A stretch of 64,000 nt of DNA. Source: BRHc4a sp049323755 (GTDB lineage: Bacteria > Bacillota > Desulfotomaculia > Desulfotomaculales > Desulfocucumaceae). The notes under the pieces are model-generated. The model did not search any database and had not been told where the DNA came from. It saw only the letters and a program-made list of their open reading frames with translations. The position numbers and the translations under genes are program-made. Positions 50,441 to 59,279 of this stretch are shown here, one piece after another. Location: NCBI GenBank assembly GCA_049323755.1, contig JBMOPE010000002.1, positions 38,189-102,188 on the forward strand, in the 5' to 3' direction. Numbering within the stretch: position 1 is the stretch's first letter; every line of letters begins with the position of its first letter.

Positions 50441-51426
50441 CAGGAGTCACCTCCCACGGCATGCAGCCAGCAGGCTACTTTGCGGCCGTCATTATCCATG
50501 GATTTTAACACGGGACTTTCTTTGAGGCACAAATCCATGACTTTGGGACACCGGGGGGCAAAGGCACAGCCCGGGGGAAGGTGCATCGGGTTGGGCACCG
50601 TTCCTTCAATAACGAAGAGCTTGTCCTTTTTCTCTTCCATTCTCGGGATAGACGCCAAAAGTCCCTTCGTGTACGGGTGATGGGGATTATCAAAAAGCTG
50701 TTCCACCGTAGCCTCCTCCACCATTTTGCCGGCGTACATAACAACCGCCCGGTCCGCTATTTCCGCCACAACCGCCAGATCGTGGGTAATCATTATTATA
50801 GCGGTTTCAAACCGGTTGCGGAGATCTCTCATTAAATCGAGTATCTGTGCCTGGATGGTAACATCCAGTGCTGTTGTGGGCTCGTCTGCGATAAGAAGCT
50901 TTGGCCTGCAGCACAGTGCCATGGCTATCATAACTCTTTGGCGCATACCACCGCTCATCTGGTGCGGGAAGTCGTGAACCCTTTTTTCGGGGGAAGGTAT
51001 TCCCGTAAGCCTGAGCATTTCAATCGCCTTGTCCAGGGCTTTCCTCCTGCTGAGACCCTGGTGCAGTATGAGGGACTCCGAAATCTGGTCACCAACCCTA
51101 AATACAGGGTTGAGTGAAGTCATGGGCTCCTGAAATATCATGGATATCAGGTTGCCCCGTATATGGCGCATTTCCTTCTCCGGCTTGGACAGGAGGTCTT
51201 CTCCCTCAAAAAGTACCCTGCCGCCTACTATTTTGCCCGGGGGGTTGGGTATAAGGCGCATTATTGAATTAGCAGTTATGCTTTTTCCGCTCCCCGACTC
51301 ACCTACCACCGCCAGGGTCTCCCCCCTGTTAAGGTGGAAGGACACGCCATCCACTGCAGGAACCACCCCGTCATCCAGGAAAAAGTGGGTTTTTAACTGT
51401 TCTACCTTGAGTAAAGGATTGTTCAT
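50440..51426 (-). CDS. Peptide ABC transporter ATP-binding protein (DppD/OppD)
   Basis: 328 aa. Walker A GESGSGKSITANS near 38, signature MSGGMRQRVMIAMAL near 155, Walker B LLIADEPTTALDVTIQAQ, and the oligo_HPY end LPPGCAFAPRCPKVMDLC. Pairs with the next ATPase to drive peptide import. Confidence 0.95.
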   Translation of the reverse strand: MNNPLLKVEQLKTHFFLDDGVVPAVDGVSFHLNRGETLAVVGESGSGKSITANSIMRLIPNPPGKIVGGRVLFEGEDLLSKPEKEMRHIRGNLISMIFQEPMTSLNPVFRVGDQISESLILHQGLSRRKALDKAIEMLRLTGIPSPEKRVHDFPHQMSGGMRQRVMIAMALCCRPKLLIADEPTTALDVTIQAQILDLMRDLRNRFETAIIMITHDLAVVAEIADRAVVMYAGKMVEEATVEQLFDNPHHPYTKGLLASIPRMEEKKDKLFVIEGTVPNPMHLPPGCAFAPRCPKVMDLCLKESPVLKSMDNDGRKVACWLHAVGGDS

Positions 51427-51439
51427 TTTTATTCACCCC

Positions 51440-52327
51440 CTACCGGCGCAGGCGCGGGTCCAGAGCGTCCCGCAGGCCGTCACCCAGCAGATTAAAGGCC
51501 ATCACCGTCAGTGTTATGGCGATTCCAGGGAAGGTAACCAGGTGCGGGGCGTTGAAAAGGTAACCTCTCCCGCTACCAAGCATTGTTCCCCACTCGGCAT
51601 AGGGGGGCTGTACCCCCAGACCCAGGAACCCGAGGGCTGCGGTTTCAAGAATAGCCGCAGAGATTCCCAGGGTAGACCTCACAATTAGAGGGGCCATCAC
51701 GTTTGGCAGTATATGCCTGAATATTATCTGCCCGTCATGGCAGCCTATTGTCCTGGCTGCCTGGACATACTCGTTTTCCTTTACGGAAAGGACAGAGCCC
51801 CGCACGATGCGGGCGTATTCCGGAACAGATACGATTGCAATGGCTATAATGGCGTTTTCTATGCCTTTACCAAGCACCATCATAAAGGCTATGGCCAGCA
51901 GCAGGGAAGGAAAAGCAAGCATTATATCCATAAACCGCATTATAAGGTTGTCAATCCTGCCCCCGTAATACCCGGCCATGGAACCTAAAAGCATGCCGGA
52001 GAAAAGCGCGATGCTTACTGCAATGACTCCCACCCTGAGAGATATCCTGGCCCCATAGATTATCCGGCTCAAAATATCCCTGCCCAACTCGTCGGTGCCC
52101 AGAAGGTGTTCGGCGCCCGGACTCTTAAGAGCCATGGGCATATTGCCGTCATAGGGGTCATAGGGCGCAATAAAAGGAGCTAAAAGGGCCACTGCCACAA
52201 GAATTAAAAGGAAGGCCAGACTGGCTACGGCCAGCTTGTTTTTCTTAAACCTTTTCCAAAAGTCAGCCAGGGGGGAATATATGTCCTGCGCGCTGGTTTC
52301 CGCTGCATTTGTAGCTATATCAGACAA
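51440..52327 (-). CDS. Peptide ABC transporter permease (DppC/OppC)
   Basis: About 295 aa; TTG start at 52327 with AAAGGGGG upstream. N-terminal helix at ~30-50 (LAVASLAFLLILVAVALLAPFIA), then GTDELGRDILSRIIYGARISLRVG and the ATPase-contact EAA loop EYARIVRGSVLSVKENEYVQAARTIG near 175. Five or six membrane helices. Confidence 0.94.
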   Translation of the reverse strand: MSDIATNAAETSAQDIYSPLADFWKRFKKNKLAVASLAFLLILVAVALLAPFIAPYDPYDGNMPMALKSPGAEHLLGTDELGRDILSRIIYGARISLRVGVIAVSIALFSGMLLGSMAGYYGGRIDNLIMRFMDIMLAFPSLLLAIAFMMVLGKGIENAIIAIAIVSVPEYARIVRGSVLSVKENEYVQAARTIGCHDGQIIFRHILPNVMAPLIVRSTLGISAAILETAALGFLGLGVQPPYAEWGTMLGSGRGYLFNAPHLVTFPGIAITLTVMAFNLLGDGLRDALDPRLRR

Positions 52328-52343
52328 TTCGCGACCCCCTTTA

Positions 52344-53348
52344 TCAGGAGTAATGGATGCGCGGGTCAAGAAAAGCATAGAGCACATCCACAACAAGGTT
52401 TACAATGACATAGGTGCTGGCGATAATTATGACGGTTCCCTGAACAATGGGGTAGTCGCCTGCCAGTATGGCGCTTATAAGAAGGCTCCCTATACCAGGC
52501 CAGGAAAATACTGTTTCAGTAAGTACGGCACCTCCCAGAAGGGACCCCATCTGCAGTCCTATTACGGTAATAACGGGGATAAGTGCGTTTCGCAGGGCGT
52601 GCTTATAAACAACAACCCTTTCACCAAGGCCCTTGGCCCTGGCTGTGCGGATATAGTCCTGCCTGACAACCTCCAGCATTGTAGAGCGGGTCATCCGGGC
52701 AATAATGGCGGTTGAGTAAGAGGCCAGGGCAATGGCGGGCAGCGCCAGGTGGCGAAGAGCGCTTATAAGGGCATCCCAGTTCCCGGTTATTATGCTGTCA
52801 ATTATATAGAAATTGGTGATGGTTTCTGGCTCAAATCCTATGGCCGTCCTTCCGGATACAGGCAGCCAGCCTAGTGTTACCGAGAAAAGTATAATGAGCA
52901 TCAGTCCAAGCCAGAAGATGGGCATTGATACTCCTAACAGCGCCCCTATCATACTGAGATAATCAAAAATGGAATACTGCTTTACAGCGGATATAACCCC
53001 CACGGTTATTCCAACCACCGAGGCTATCAGAATTGCGGCCAGAGCCAGCTCGATGGTGGCCGGGAACCGGGCCAGTATTTCATCCATAACCGGAGCCCTG
53101 GTCATCAGTGAGCGGCCGAAATTGCCCTGGGCCATATCGGTAAGAAAGCGCCAGAATTGGACATAGAGAGGGTCATTTAACCCCAGTTGCTCTCTCAGTG
53201 CCTCCACCCGCTCGGCGGTGGCGTGCTGACCAAGCATCATTGATGCGGGGTCAGCCGTAAAGAGGTGAAGCACAAGGAAAACGAAAAGACTGACTCCAAA
53301 GAGCACAGGAATAAGCAGCAGCAGCCTTTTGGCAATGTACTTATACAT
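52344..53348 (-). CDS. Peptide ABC transporter permease (DppB/OppB)
   Basis: 334 aa. First helix RLLLLIPVLFGVSLFVFLVLHL, then DPASMMLGQHATAERVEALREQLGLNDPL, and the EAA loop TRSTMLEVVRQDYIRTARAKGLGERVVVYKHALRNALIP near 225-255. It forms the channel with DppC. Confidence 0.95.
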   Translation of the reverse strand: MYKYIAKRLLLLIPVLFGVSLFVFLVLHLFTADPASMMLGQHATAERVEALREQLGLNDPLYVQFWRFLTDMAQGNFGRSLMTRAPVMDEILARFPATIELALAAILIASVVGITVGVISAVKQYSIFDYLSMIGALLGVSMPIFWLGLMLIILFSVTLGWLPVSGRTAIGFEPETITNFYIIDSIITGNWDALISALRHLALPAIALASYSTAIIARMTRSTMLEVVRQDYIRTARAKGLGERVVVYKHALRNALIPVITVIGLQMGSLLGGAVLTETVFSWPGIGSLLISAILAGDYPIVQGTVIIIASTYVIVNLVVDVLYAFLDPRIHYS

Positions 53349-53381
53349 TTACAGCCCTCATTTCTGGATGCCTACATGAGA

Positions 53382-53415
53382 ACACGAATATGGCCTTGAA
53401 GGGCCATATTCGTGT
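53382..53415 (-). terminator. Intercistronic hairpin between dppA and dppB
   Basis: ACACGAATATGGCC pairs perfectly with GGCCATATTCGTGT (14 bases), 6-base loop, no T run. Such hairpins favour high binding-protein and low permease expression. Confidence 0.82.
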
Positions 53416-53446
53416 CTGTGATACCGGGTTTTAATACCGGAAACTG

Positions 53447-55021
53447 TTACTTGATGTCTACATTGCGGAAGAATATCACACCGGTGGGGTGCAGCTCAAA
53501 TCCTTCCACCTTGGTGCTATAGGCGGCCATATCCTTGCTGTGGCTTATGAACACCCACGGGGCATCCTTTTCAACTATCTTCTGAAGCTCACTGTAAGCC
53601 GCGTTGCGCTCTTCATCTGTTCTTGCGGTACGGCCCTTGACCAGGAGTTCATCCACCTTTTTGTTGGAGTACTTGGAAGTGTTAAGGGTGCTCTTGATTT
53701 CCTTGGTCTCCAGAAGGGACAGGAAGTTGTCGGGGTCGCCGTTGTCGCCGATCCAGCCGTAAAGCATCATGTCGCCTTCCTTGACTATTTCAGGCTTGTA
53801 GATTTCCTTGTATTCTTTCCAGGGATAAGTCTTGATTTCCGCTTCGATACCAACCTTGCGCAGGTCATCCTGCACCGCGGCAGCCAGCTTGTCACCGCCC
53901 ACCGGGTTATAGGGCCTTACGGTGGAGTAGGTCAGCAGAGTAACTTTAAGGCCGCTGGCATAGCCTGCCTCTTTCAGAAGCTCCTTGGCCTTTTCGGGAT
54001 TGTACTCGTAGGGAGCCAGTGTCTTGTCATATCCGGGCATAAAGCTGGGGAGTACTCCGTTGGGAAGCTCGGCCAGACCCTGGTAGAGGAATTCAACATA
54101 GTTCTGGCGGTTTATGGCATGGCTTACAGCCTGCCTGAGCTTGGGGTCGTTAAAGGGCTTCTTGTTGGTGAAGAAAGCCAGGTAGTTAATGTTCATGCCG
54201 GGATTCTTGATAACTTTAACCCCGGCGCCTTCCAACATTTTAACATCGTTGGGGTCCACGCCGTTCATGGCGTGGATTTGGCCGGCCTTAAGCTCGCTGG
54301 CCCGGACGGAGTTCTCTTTTACGAACTTGTATACCAGCTTGTCAAGCTTGGGAGCTCCGCCCCAGTATTCCTTGTTGGCTTCCAGCACAATCTGCTGGCC
54401 TTTTTTCCACTCAACAAACTTGAAAGGACCGGTGCCAACCGGGTGATCGATGTAATCCTTGCCGTATTTTTCAACAGCGGCGGGGCTTACGATTGGAGCA
54501 GCCAGGGACATGGCCAGGTTTGCCAGGAACGGGGCATAGGGCTCACTTAAGGAGAACTTTACGGTATAGTCGTCGACCTTTTCAACTTTTTCTACAGGTC
54601 CAAAAGTAAAGGATGCGTAAGGCATGTCATCGGTACGCTTGGGGGGAAGCTGGCGGGATACGCTATAGACTACGGCGTCGGCGTTAAACGGTGTGCCGTC
54701 ATGGAATTTTACATTCTGGCGAAGCTTGAAGGTCCACTCTTTGCCGTCGGGGGAAGGTGTCCACTCGGTAGCCAGGGCAGGCTCAATTTCAGTGCTGCCG
54801 GACTTGTACCTTACAAGGGTGTCATATATGTTCACAATGGGGTTTGCGGATTCACCGTCGTCAACAAAGGCGGGGTCCAGTCCCCTGGGGTCTGATCCCT
54901 GAGCGAACACAAAGGTTTTCTGACCGCCTGCCTGCTTGTCGCCACCGCCGCAGCCGGCAACAGCAAGGGCAAGGACTAAAAGGATCACTGTAAACAGAGT
55001 TAATTTTGAGCGAGAAAACAT
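53447..55021 (-). CDS. Peptide-binding lipoprotein (DppA/OppA, SBP family 5)
   Basis: 524 aa. Signal with lipobox LVLALAVAGCGGG (Cys near 24), then the SBP_bac_5 body: AQGSDPRGLDPAFVDDGESANPIVNIYDTLVRY, WTFKLRQNVKFHDGTPFNADAVVYSVSR near 90-120, and YPWKEYKEI near 400. It captures di- or oligopeptides. First gene of the dpp operon, with a consensus promoter. Confidence 0.94.
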   Translation of the reverse strand: MFSRSKLTLFTVILLVLALAVAGCGGGDKQAGGQKTFVFAQGSDPRGLDPAFVDDGESANPIVNIYDTLVRYKSGSTEIEPALATEWTPSPDGKEWTFKLRQNVKFHDGTPFNADAVVYSVSRQLPPKRTDDMPYASFTFGPVEKVEKVDDYTVKFSLSEPYAPFLANLAMSLAAPIVSPAAVEKYGKDYIDHPVGTGPFKFVEWKKGQQIVLEANKEYWGGAPKLDKLVYKFVKENSVRASELKAGQIHAMNGVDPNDVKMLEGAGVKVIKNPGMNINYLAFFTNKKPFNDPKLRQAVSHAINRQNYVEFLYQGLAELPNGVLPSFMPGYDKTLAPYEYNPEKAKELLKEAGYASGLKVTLLTYSTVRPYNPVGGDKLAAAVQDDLRKVGIEAEIKTYPWKEYKEIYKPEIVKEGDMMLYGWIGDNGDPDNFLSLLETKEIKSTLNTSKYSNKKVDELLVKGRTARTDEERNAAYSELQKIVEKDAPWVFISHSKDMAAYSTKVEGFELHPTGVIFFRNVDIK

Positions 55022-55172
55022 ATAATTGTTTACCTCCTTTTAATACTTAATTAATTATCCCCGGACTAAAACACTATTCCTTCTTTCCCAACCCCTTTCC
55101 TGAATTCAATGTAAGAGCATCTTCTTAAACTAAATACATCACCTTATGTATAAATGTTAACGCACCCTTAAC

Positions 55173-55201
55173 TTTATAGCACAGGATCCATGCCTTGTCA
55201 A
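55173..55201 (-). promoter_or_regulatory. SigA promoter of the dpp operon
   Basis: Minus strand TTGACA, 17-base spacer, TATAAA. The leader to the dppA ATG is about 145 bases, long enough for regulation. Confidence 0.78.
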
Positions 55202-55442
55202 TGAATTGAATAAATATTCATTCAGCTGAAATTTTATAACAATAATATCCAGTTATAGTGTAAATCACGGTTTACATTTAAAGAATAGAATATACAGGAA
55301 ATAAAGGTCGAGGTAAAAACTGAACCTGCGTCGTAACGGCCCGGCATCTTTCTGTATGTGTGCTTTCCCTATATAGTACAAACTCTTTCGGTAATGATAT
55401 ATTAAAATATTTTATTTTATAGTCCAAAAAAGCAAAAATATT

Positions 55443-55472
55443 TTGACAACTAAATGGTTGTAATGTTATAAA
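55443..55472 (+). promoter_or_regulatory. SigA-type promoter of the FadR-like regulator
   Basis: TTGACA, 18-base spacer, TATAAA; an operator follows immediately downstream. Confidence 0.65.
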
Positions 55473-55479
55473 TTAGTTA

Positions 55480-55500
55480 TACACTGGTTGAACCAGTGTA
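55480..55500 (+). promoter_or_regulatory. Operator palindrome for the FadR-family regulator
   Basis: TACACTGGTT-G-AACCAGTGTA, a perfect 21-base palindrome containing TGGTTGAACCA, of the FadR-type T-G-G-T-n3-A-C-C-A pattern. It covers the expected transcription start, so binding would repress the operon. Confidence 0.75.
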
Positions 55501-55526
55501 CCAATCAACCAGACAGGTGGTAATTG

Positions 55527-56267
55527 ATGTTTGATCAGATAAAGAAGAAGAACCTTTACGAAGAAATAGCCAGCCAGATAATAAAGAAAATAAATGAGGG
55601 CCAATACCTTCCGGGACAGCAACTGCCCGGCGAAAGAGAACTGGCCGTCCAGCTGGGGGTAAATCGTGGATCTTTGCGTGAAGCCCTGAGAGTTTTGGAA
55701 TTCATGAGAGTAGTGGAAAAAAAGGTGGGAGAGGGAGTATTTATAAAGGACCCGTCAAGGGAATCCAGCCTTGAGGCCCTAATATTCCAATTTCTGGCCG
55801 AGGACGGGCTTGACCATGAGTCCCTTACGGGAACTTTTGAGGCCATTGTTATAGTGGAGTCCAACATGGCCAGGCTTGCTGCCCGCCGCTGCTCGGAAGA
55901 AGATAAGGCCAGTCTTAAAGGCTTGTCTGAAAAAATGGACTTGATGGTTGATGACCCGGACGCCTTTACCGACCTGGACCAGGAGTTTCACCTGATGGTA
56001 GGCCGCCTGGGCCACAGCCCCGTTCTGTTTTCTGTGTCCTCCACCATGTGGATTATTATGAAGAGGTATGCCCATGCCCTGCATATGTCACGCGAGCTCA
56101 GGCAGAAGTGCGCCGAGGGACACAGGCACATTGCCTCGGCGATTATTGCAGGGGACGGGGATTTGGCCGGTCGTGAAATGGAACGGCACCTGAAGGGTGC
56201 TCTCAGTACCTTGTTAAACGGAACCGTACTAAATGCGGTCAGCACCGGTTTTTCCGGGGAATTATAG
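55527..56267 (+). CDS. FadR/GntR-family transcriptional regulator
   Basis: About 246 aa. N-terminal winged HTH (LYEEIASQIIKKINEGQYLPGQQLPGERELAVQLGVNRGSLREALRVLE) and a C-terminal all-helical FCD ligand domain with metal-ligand positions (DLDQEFHLMVGRLG near 147, GHRHIASAIIAGD near 195). It probably senses an acyl compound of the downstream pathway. ATG at 55527 with AGGTGG upstream. The downstream genes form one set on the same strand. Confidence 0.92.
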   Translation: MFDQIKKKNLYEEIASQIIKKINEGQYLPGQQLPGERELAVQLGVNRGSLREALRVLEFMRVVEKKVGEGVFIKDPSRESSLEALIFQFLAEDGLDHESLTGTFEAIVIVESNMARLAARRCSEEDKASLKGLSEKMDLMVDDPDAFTDLDQEFHLMVGRLGHSPVLFSVSSTMWIIMKRYAHALHMSRELRQKCAEGHRHIASAIIAGDGDLAGREMERHLKGALSTLLNGTVLNAVSTGFSGEL

Positions 56268-56356
56268 TTCCGGGGAAGGGATGCTGCCGCTCTTAATTGG
56301 CAAAATTATGCAAAAATTTTTAATAATAATATTATTAAGGAGAGTGGAAGAACAAA

Positions 56357-58051
56357 ATGGTTCCAAAATCAGATGGCGGTTTTCCCTGGGTTAGGAGCTA
56401 TGACCCCGAGGTCCCGGTATCACTGAAGTATCCCAAGGTTCCTGTTTTTGAGCTGTTCAAAAAAACAGTCAAAGAAAGGGCGGGCGGGAAGGCACTGCTG
56501 TTCTTCGGAAAGGCGGTGACGTACGGCCAGCTGGGCAGGTTTTCAGAAAGTGTGGCAGTCCAGCTAAGCAAGGCCGGAATAGGCAGGGGGGACCGGGTTG
56601 CACTTCTCCTGCCCAACTGCCCGCAGTTTGTAATCAGCTATTACGGCATATTAATGGCCGGGGCCACCGTTGTTCCGGTAAACCCGCTGAGCACCGAAAC
56701 GGAGCTCCTGCACATTTTCAGAGATGGGGAAGTAAAGGCTGCCATATGCCTGGACCTGCTTGCGGGAAGGCTGGAGTCGGTAAGGGACCGTTGCCGCGAG
56801 GCAGGGGAAAGTCACCTGTTAAAACATACATATTACACTTCACTTAAGGAATTTATGCCTTTTCCTCTTAATATGCTTTATCCTCTTAAGCAGAAACTGC
56901 CCCCCGGCGCCAGGGAGAGGCTGTCCGGAGGAAAAAAGTTTACAGAACTTATATCATCCCGGGACGGGAGCTTTAAGGCACCGGTTGTAGATATTAATAA
57001 GGAAGCTGCCGTTCTTATATATACCGGCGGCACCACCGGCAAGCCCAAAGGGGTTATGCTTTCTCACTATAACCTTGTGGCAAATGCCATGCAGTGCTCA
57101 GCATGGGGTGTTATAACACCGGAGGACAGCATATTGGCAGTACTGCCTATTTTCCACGGATTTGGCATGAGTGTGTGTATGAATGCCACGGTTATAAAGG
57201 GAGGGACCTGTGTTCTCCTTCCACGCTATGAGGTAGGGGAGCTTTTAAAGGCTTTACACCGGTACCGCCCTACCCTCTTTGCCGGAGTTCCTACAATGTA
57301 TAACGGACTGATTAACCATCCGGATCTTAAAAAGCATGACCTTACATCCCTGAGGGGCTGCTTTGTGGGAGCCGCCGCGCTGGCCCCTGAAATAAAGCGC
57401 CGCTTTGAAGATTTGACAGGCGGAAGGCTTATGGAGGGGTACGGCCTTACCGAGGCTGTTACGGCAATATGCTGCAATCCCTACAACGGTGTAAACAAAA
57501 CCGGAAGCATAGGCATACCTTTCCCGGATGTCACTATTAAAATAAGGGACTTGAACAACGAGAGAGATCTTCTTCCGGGAGAAATAGGAGAGCTGGTCAT
57601 AAAGGCCCCGGACGTGATGCTGGGGTATTACAATCGCCCGGCAGAGACGTCGGAAGCCCTGATAAATGGCTGGCTGCACACGGGAGACCTGGGGTATATG
57701 GACGAGGAAGGCTACTTTTACATAGTGGACAGGAAAAAAGACATGATCATCACCGGCGGATTTAATGTTTACCCCAGGGAGGTTGAAGATGTTCTTTACC
57801 AGCACCCGGCTGTGAATGAGGCTAGTGTAATAGGGGTTTCCCACGAGCACAGCGGAGAGATGGTAAAGGCCTTTGTGACACTGAAGGAAGGACAAACAGC
57901 TTCCCCTGATGAGATAGTGGCATACTGCAGGCAGCACCTTCTTCCCTACAAGGTGCCCCGCCAGGTTGAAGTCTGCCAGGACCTTCCCAAGAGCGCCATC
58001 GGAAAAATACTCAAAAAGACTCTGAGAGAGCAAAATCCTCAACAACAATAG
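56357..58051 (+). CDS. Acyl-CoA synthetase (AMP-forming, long-chain/aryl type)
   Basis: 564 aa. AMP motif LIYTGGTTGKPKGVMLSHYN near residue 215, EGYGLTEAV near 360, GWLHTGDLGYMDEEGYFYIVDR near 435, DMIITGGFNVYPREVEDVLY near 465 and the catalytic-lysine KSAIGKILKK near 548. It activates a carboxylic acid to its CoA thioester by way of acyl-AMP. Grouped with two dehydratase subunits and an activase, it may load the substrate onto CoA where other species use a CoA-transferase. ATG start. Confidence 0.92.
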   Translation: MVPKSDGGFPWVRSYDPEVPVSLKYPKVPVFELFKKTVKERAGGKALLFFGKAVTYGQLGRFSESVAVQLSKAGIGRGDRVALLLPNCPQFVISYYGILMAGATVVPVNPLSTETELLHIFRDGEVKAAICLDLLAGRLESVRDRCREAGESHLLKHTYYTSLKEFMPFPLNMLYPLKQKLPPGARERLSGGKKFTELISSRDGSFKAPVVDINKEAAVLIYTGGTTGKPKGVMLSHYNLVANAMQCSAWGVITPEDSILAVLPIFHGFGMSVCMNATVIKGGTCVLLPRYEVGELLKALHRYRPTLFAGVPTMYNGLINHPDLKKHDLTSLRGCFVGAAALAPEIKRRFEDLTGGRLMEGYGLTEAVTAICCNPYNGVNKTGSIGIPFPDVTIKIRDLNNERDLLPGEIGELVIKAPDVMLGYYNRPAETSEALINGWLHTGDLGYMDEEGYFYIVDRKKDMIITGGFNVYPREVEDVLYQHPAVNEASVIGVSHEHSGEMVKAFVTLKEGQTASPDEIVAYCRQHLLPYKVPRQVEVCQDLPKSAIGKILKKTLREQNPQQQ

Positions 58052-58086
58052 AACTGCCCTGCAGTCAGTGATTGGAGGTTAGATTT

Positions 58087-59208
58087 ATGAGTGACCGGGA
58101 CAAAAAAAGCAATGAGAATGAAAAGCTGGAGCTGCTATTGGAAGAGTCAGCTTTAAGAGGTGCCCAGTGCGCAGAAAGATACCCCGGGCGAAAGCTGTTC
58201 GGCTTTTTCTGCAGCTATTGGCCGGAGGAGCTAGTCCTGGCCGCAGGAATGGAGCCTTTGAGACTTCTTCCGGCGGCCGGCAATGCTAACCCTTCGGAGC
58301 TGCCTGCTTACAGCTGCTCTCTGGTGCGGGGGTGTCTGCAAATGGCCCACCAGGGGAGGTTTAAAGATTTAGCAGGAGTAGGATTTGCCCACACCTGTGA
58401 CGCCATGCAGTGCCTTGGCGGTATATGGGAAGAGACAATAGATAAAAACCGGACATTTACCGTTGTTCCCCCGGTAATGCTTAAGGGGGCCGGAGCTGCA
58501 GTTTATTTTAAAAAGGAATTAGCAAAGCTGTTATCAAAATTGGGAGATCTGTCGGGCACAAGACCCGGCACCGAGGATATTGCTAAGGCCCTGAATCTTT
58601 GTGAAAAAATAAGGCGGCTTGTTAAAGAGCTGGATGAGTTAAGGCCGATGCTTCCTTCGGACCTGGTTTCCGCTGTTATGCGTGCCGGTCAGGTTATGCC
58701 CAGGAAGGAATATGCCATTGCCCTGGAAGAAGCCCTGGCTGTACTAAAGAAAAAGGCTGCTCCTCCGGATAAGAGACAAAGGGTTCTTGTTGCCGGGGCG
58801 GTGCTTGAAAGTGACAGCCTTTTCAGCATGATTGAGGATCTTGGGGGACGGGTGGTGGCTGATGACACCTGCACGGGCTACCACCACTATACCGGGCCGT
58901 CCGGTGAGGGTGAGGCGGATCCCCTGGACGCAATAGTGCGCCGCTATACCGAGATGGCTCCCTGCCCCTGCCGGAACAGGGGACTGGACGAGAGAATAGA
59001 TTACCTGCACCAAATGGCAGTAAGCAGGCAGGCCGGGGGAGCGATAATTATAATAAGGAAATATTGTGATCCTCATGCCTGGGATGCAGTTCCTGTTGCC
59101 GAGCGCCTGCGCATTTCGGGAGTTAGGACCCTGGTGCTTGAGCTTGAGGCCTCGGAATTAGCCGGGCAGGAGAGAACAAGGCTGCAGGCGTTCCTGGAAA
59201 GCCTTTAA
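58087..59208 (+). CDS. 2-hydroxyacyl-CoA dehydratase subunit (HgdB/HadC-like)
   Basis: About 373 aa; ATG at 58087 with GGAGG upstream. Family traits: FGFFCSYWPEELVLAAGMEPLRLLP near residue 40, the cluster cysteines in YSCSLVRGC near 77, HTCDAMQC near 105 and DDTCTGYHHY near 265, and IIIRKYCDPHAWD near 330. Its length fits HadC/LcdB-like subunits. It lies between the ligase and the second subunit. Radical dehydration of a 2-hydroxyacyl-CoA is the likely reaction. Confidence 0.9.
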   Translation: MSDRDKKSNENEKLELLLEESALRGAQCAERYPGRKLFGFFCSYWPEELVLAAGMEPLRLLPAAGNANPSELPAYSCSLVRGCLQMAHQGRFKDLAGVGFAHTCDAMQCLGGIWEETIDKNRTFTVVPPVMLKGAGAAVYFKKELAKLLSKLGDLSGTRPGTEDIAKALNLCEKIRRLVKELDELRPMLPSDLVSAVMRAGQVMPRKEYAIALEEALAVLKKKAAPPDKRQRVLVAGAVLESDSLFSMIEDLGGRVVADDTCTGYHHYTGPSGEGEADPLDAIVRRYTEMAPCPCRNRGLDERIDYLHQMAVSRQAGGAIIIIRKYCDPHAWDAVPVAERLRISGVRTLVLELEASELAGQERTRLQAFLESL

Positions 59209-59279
59209 CAGGTACTTGTAATAATTCGAATCTACAGGGGCTTTCCGGCACTTTGCCTGCCCCGTAAGGAGGATCTTAT

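Noticed and set aside
53489..54550. 353-codon plus-strand frame over dppA
   Set aside because: Antisense shadow of a well-supported binding-protein gene, with no motif and no ribosome site.
56310..56326. Sigma54-like TGGCA...TGCA before the ligase
   Set aside because: GG to GC spacing is nine rather than ten bases, and a SigA promoter already lies upstream of the regulator gene.
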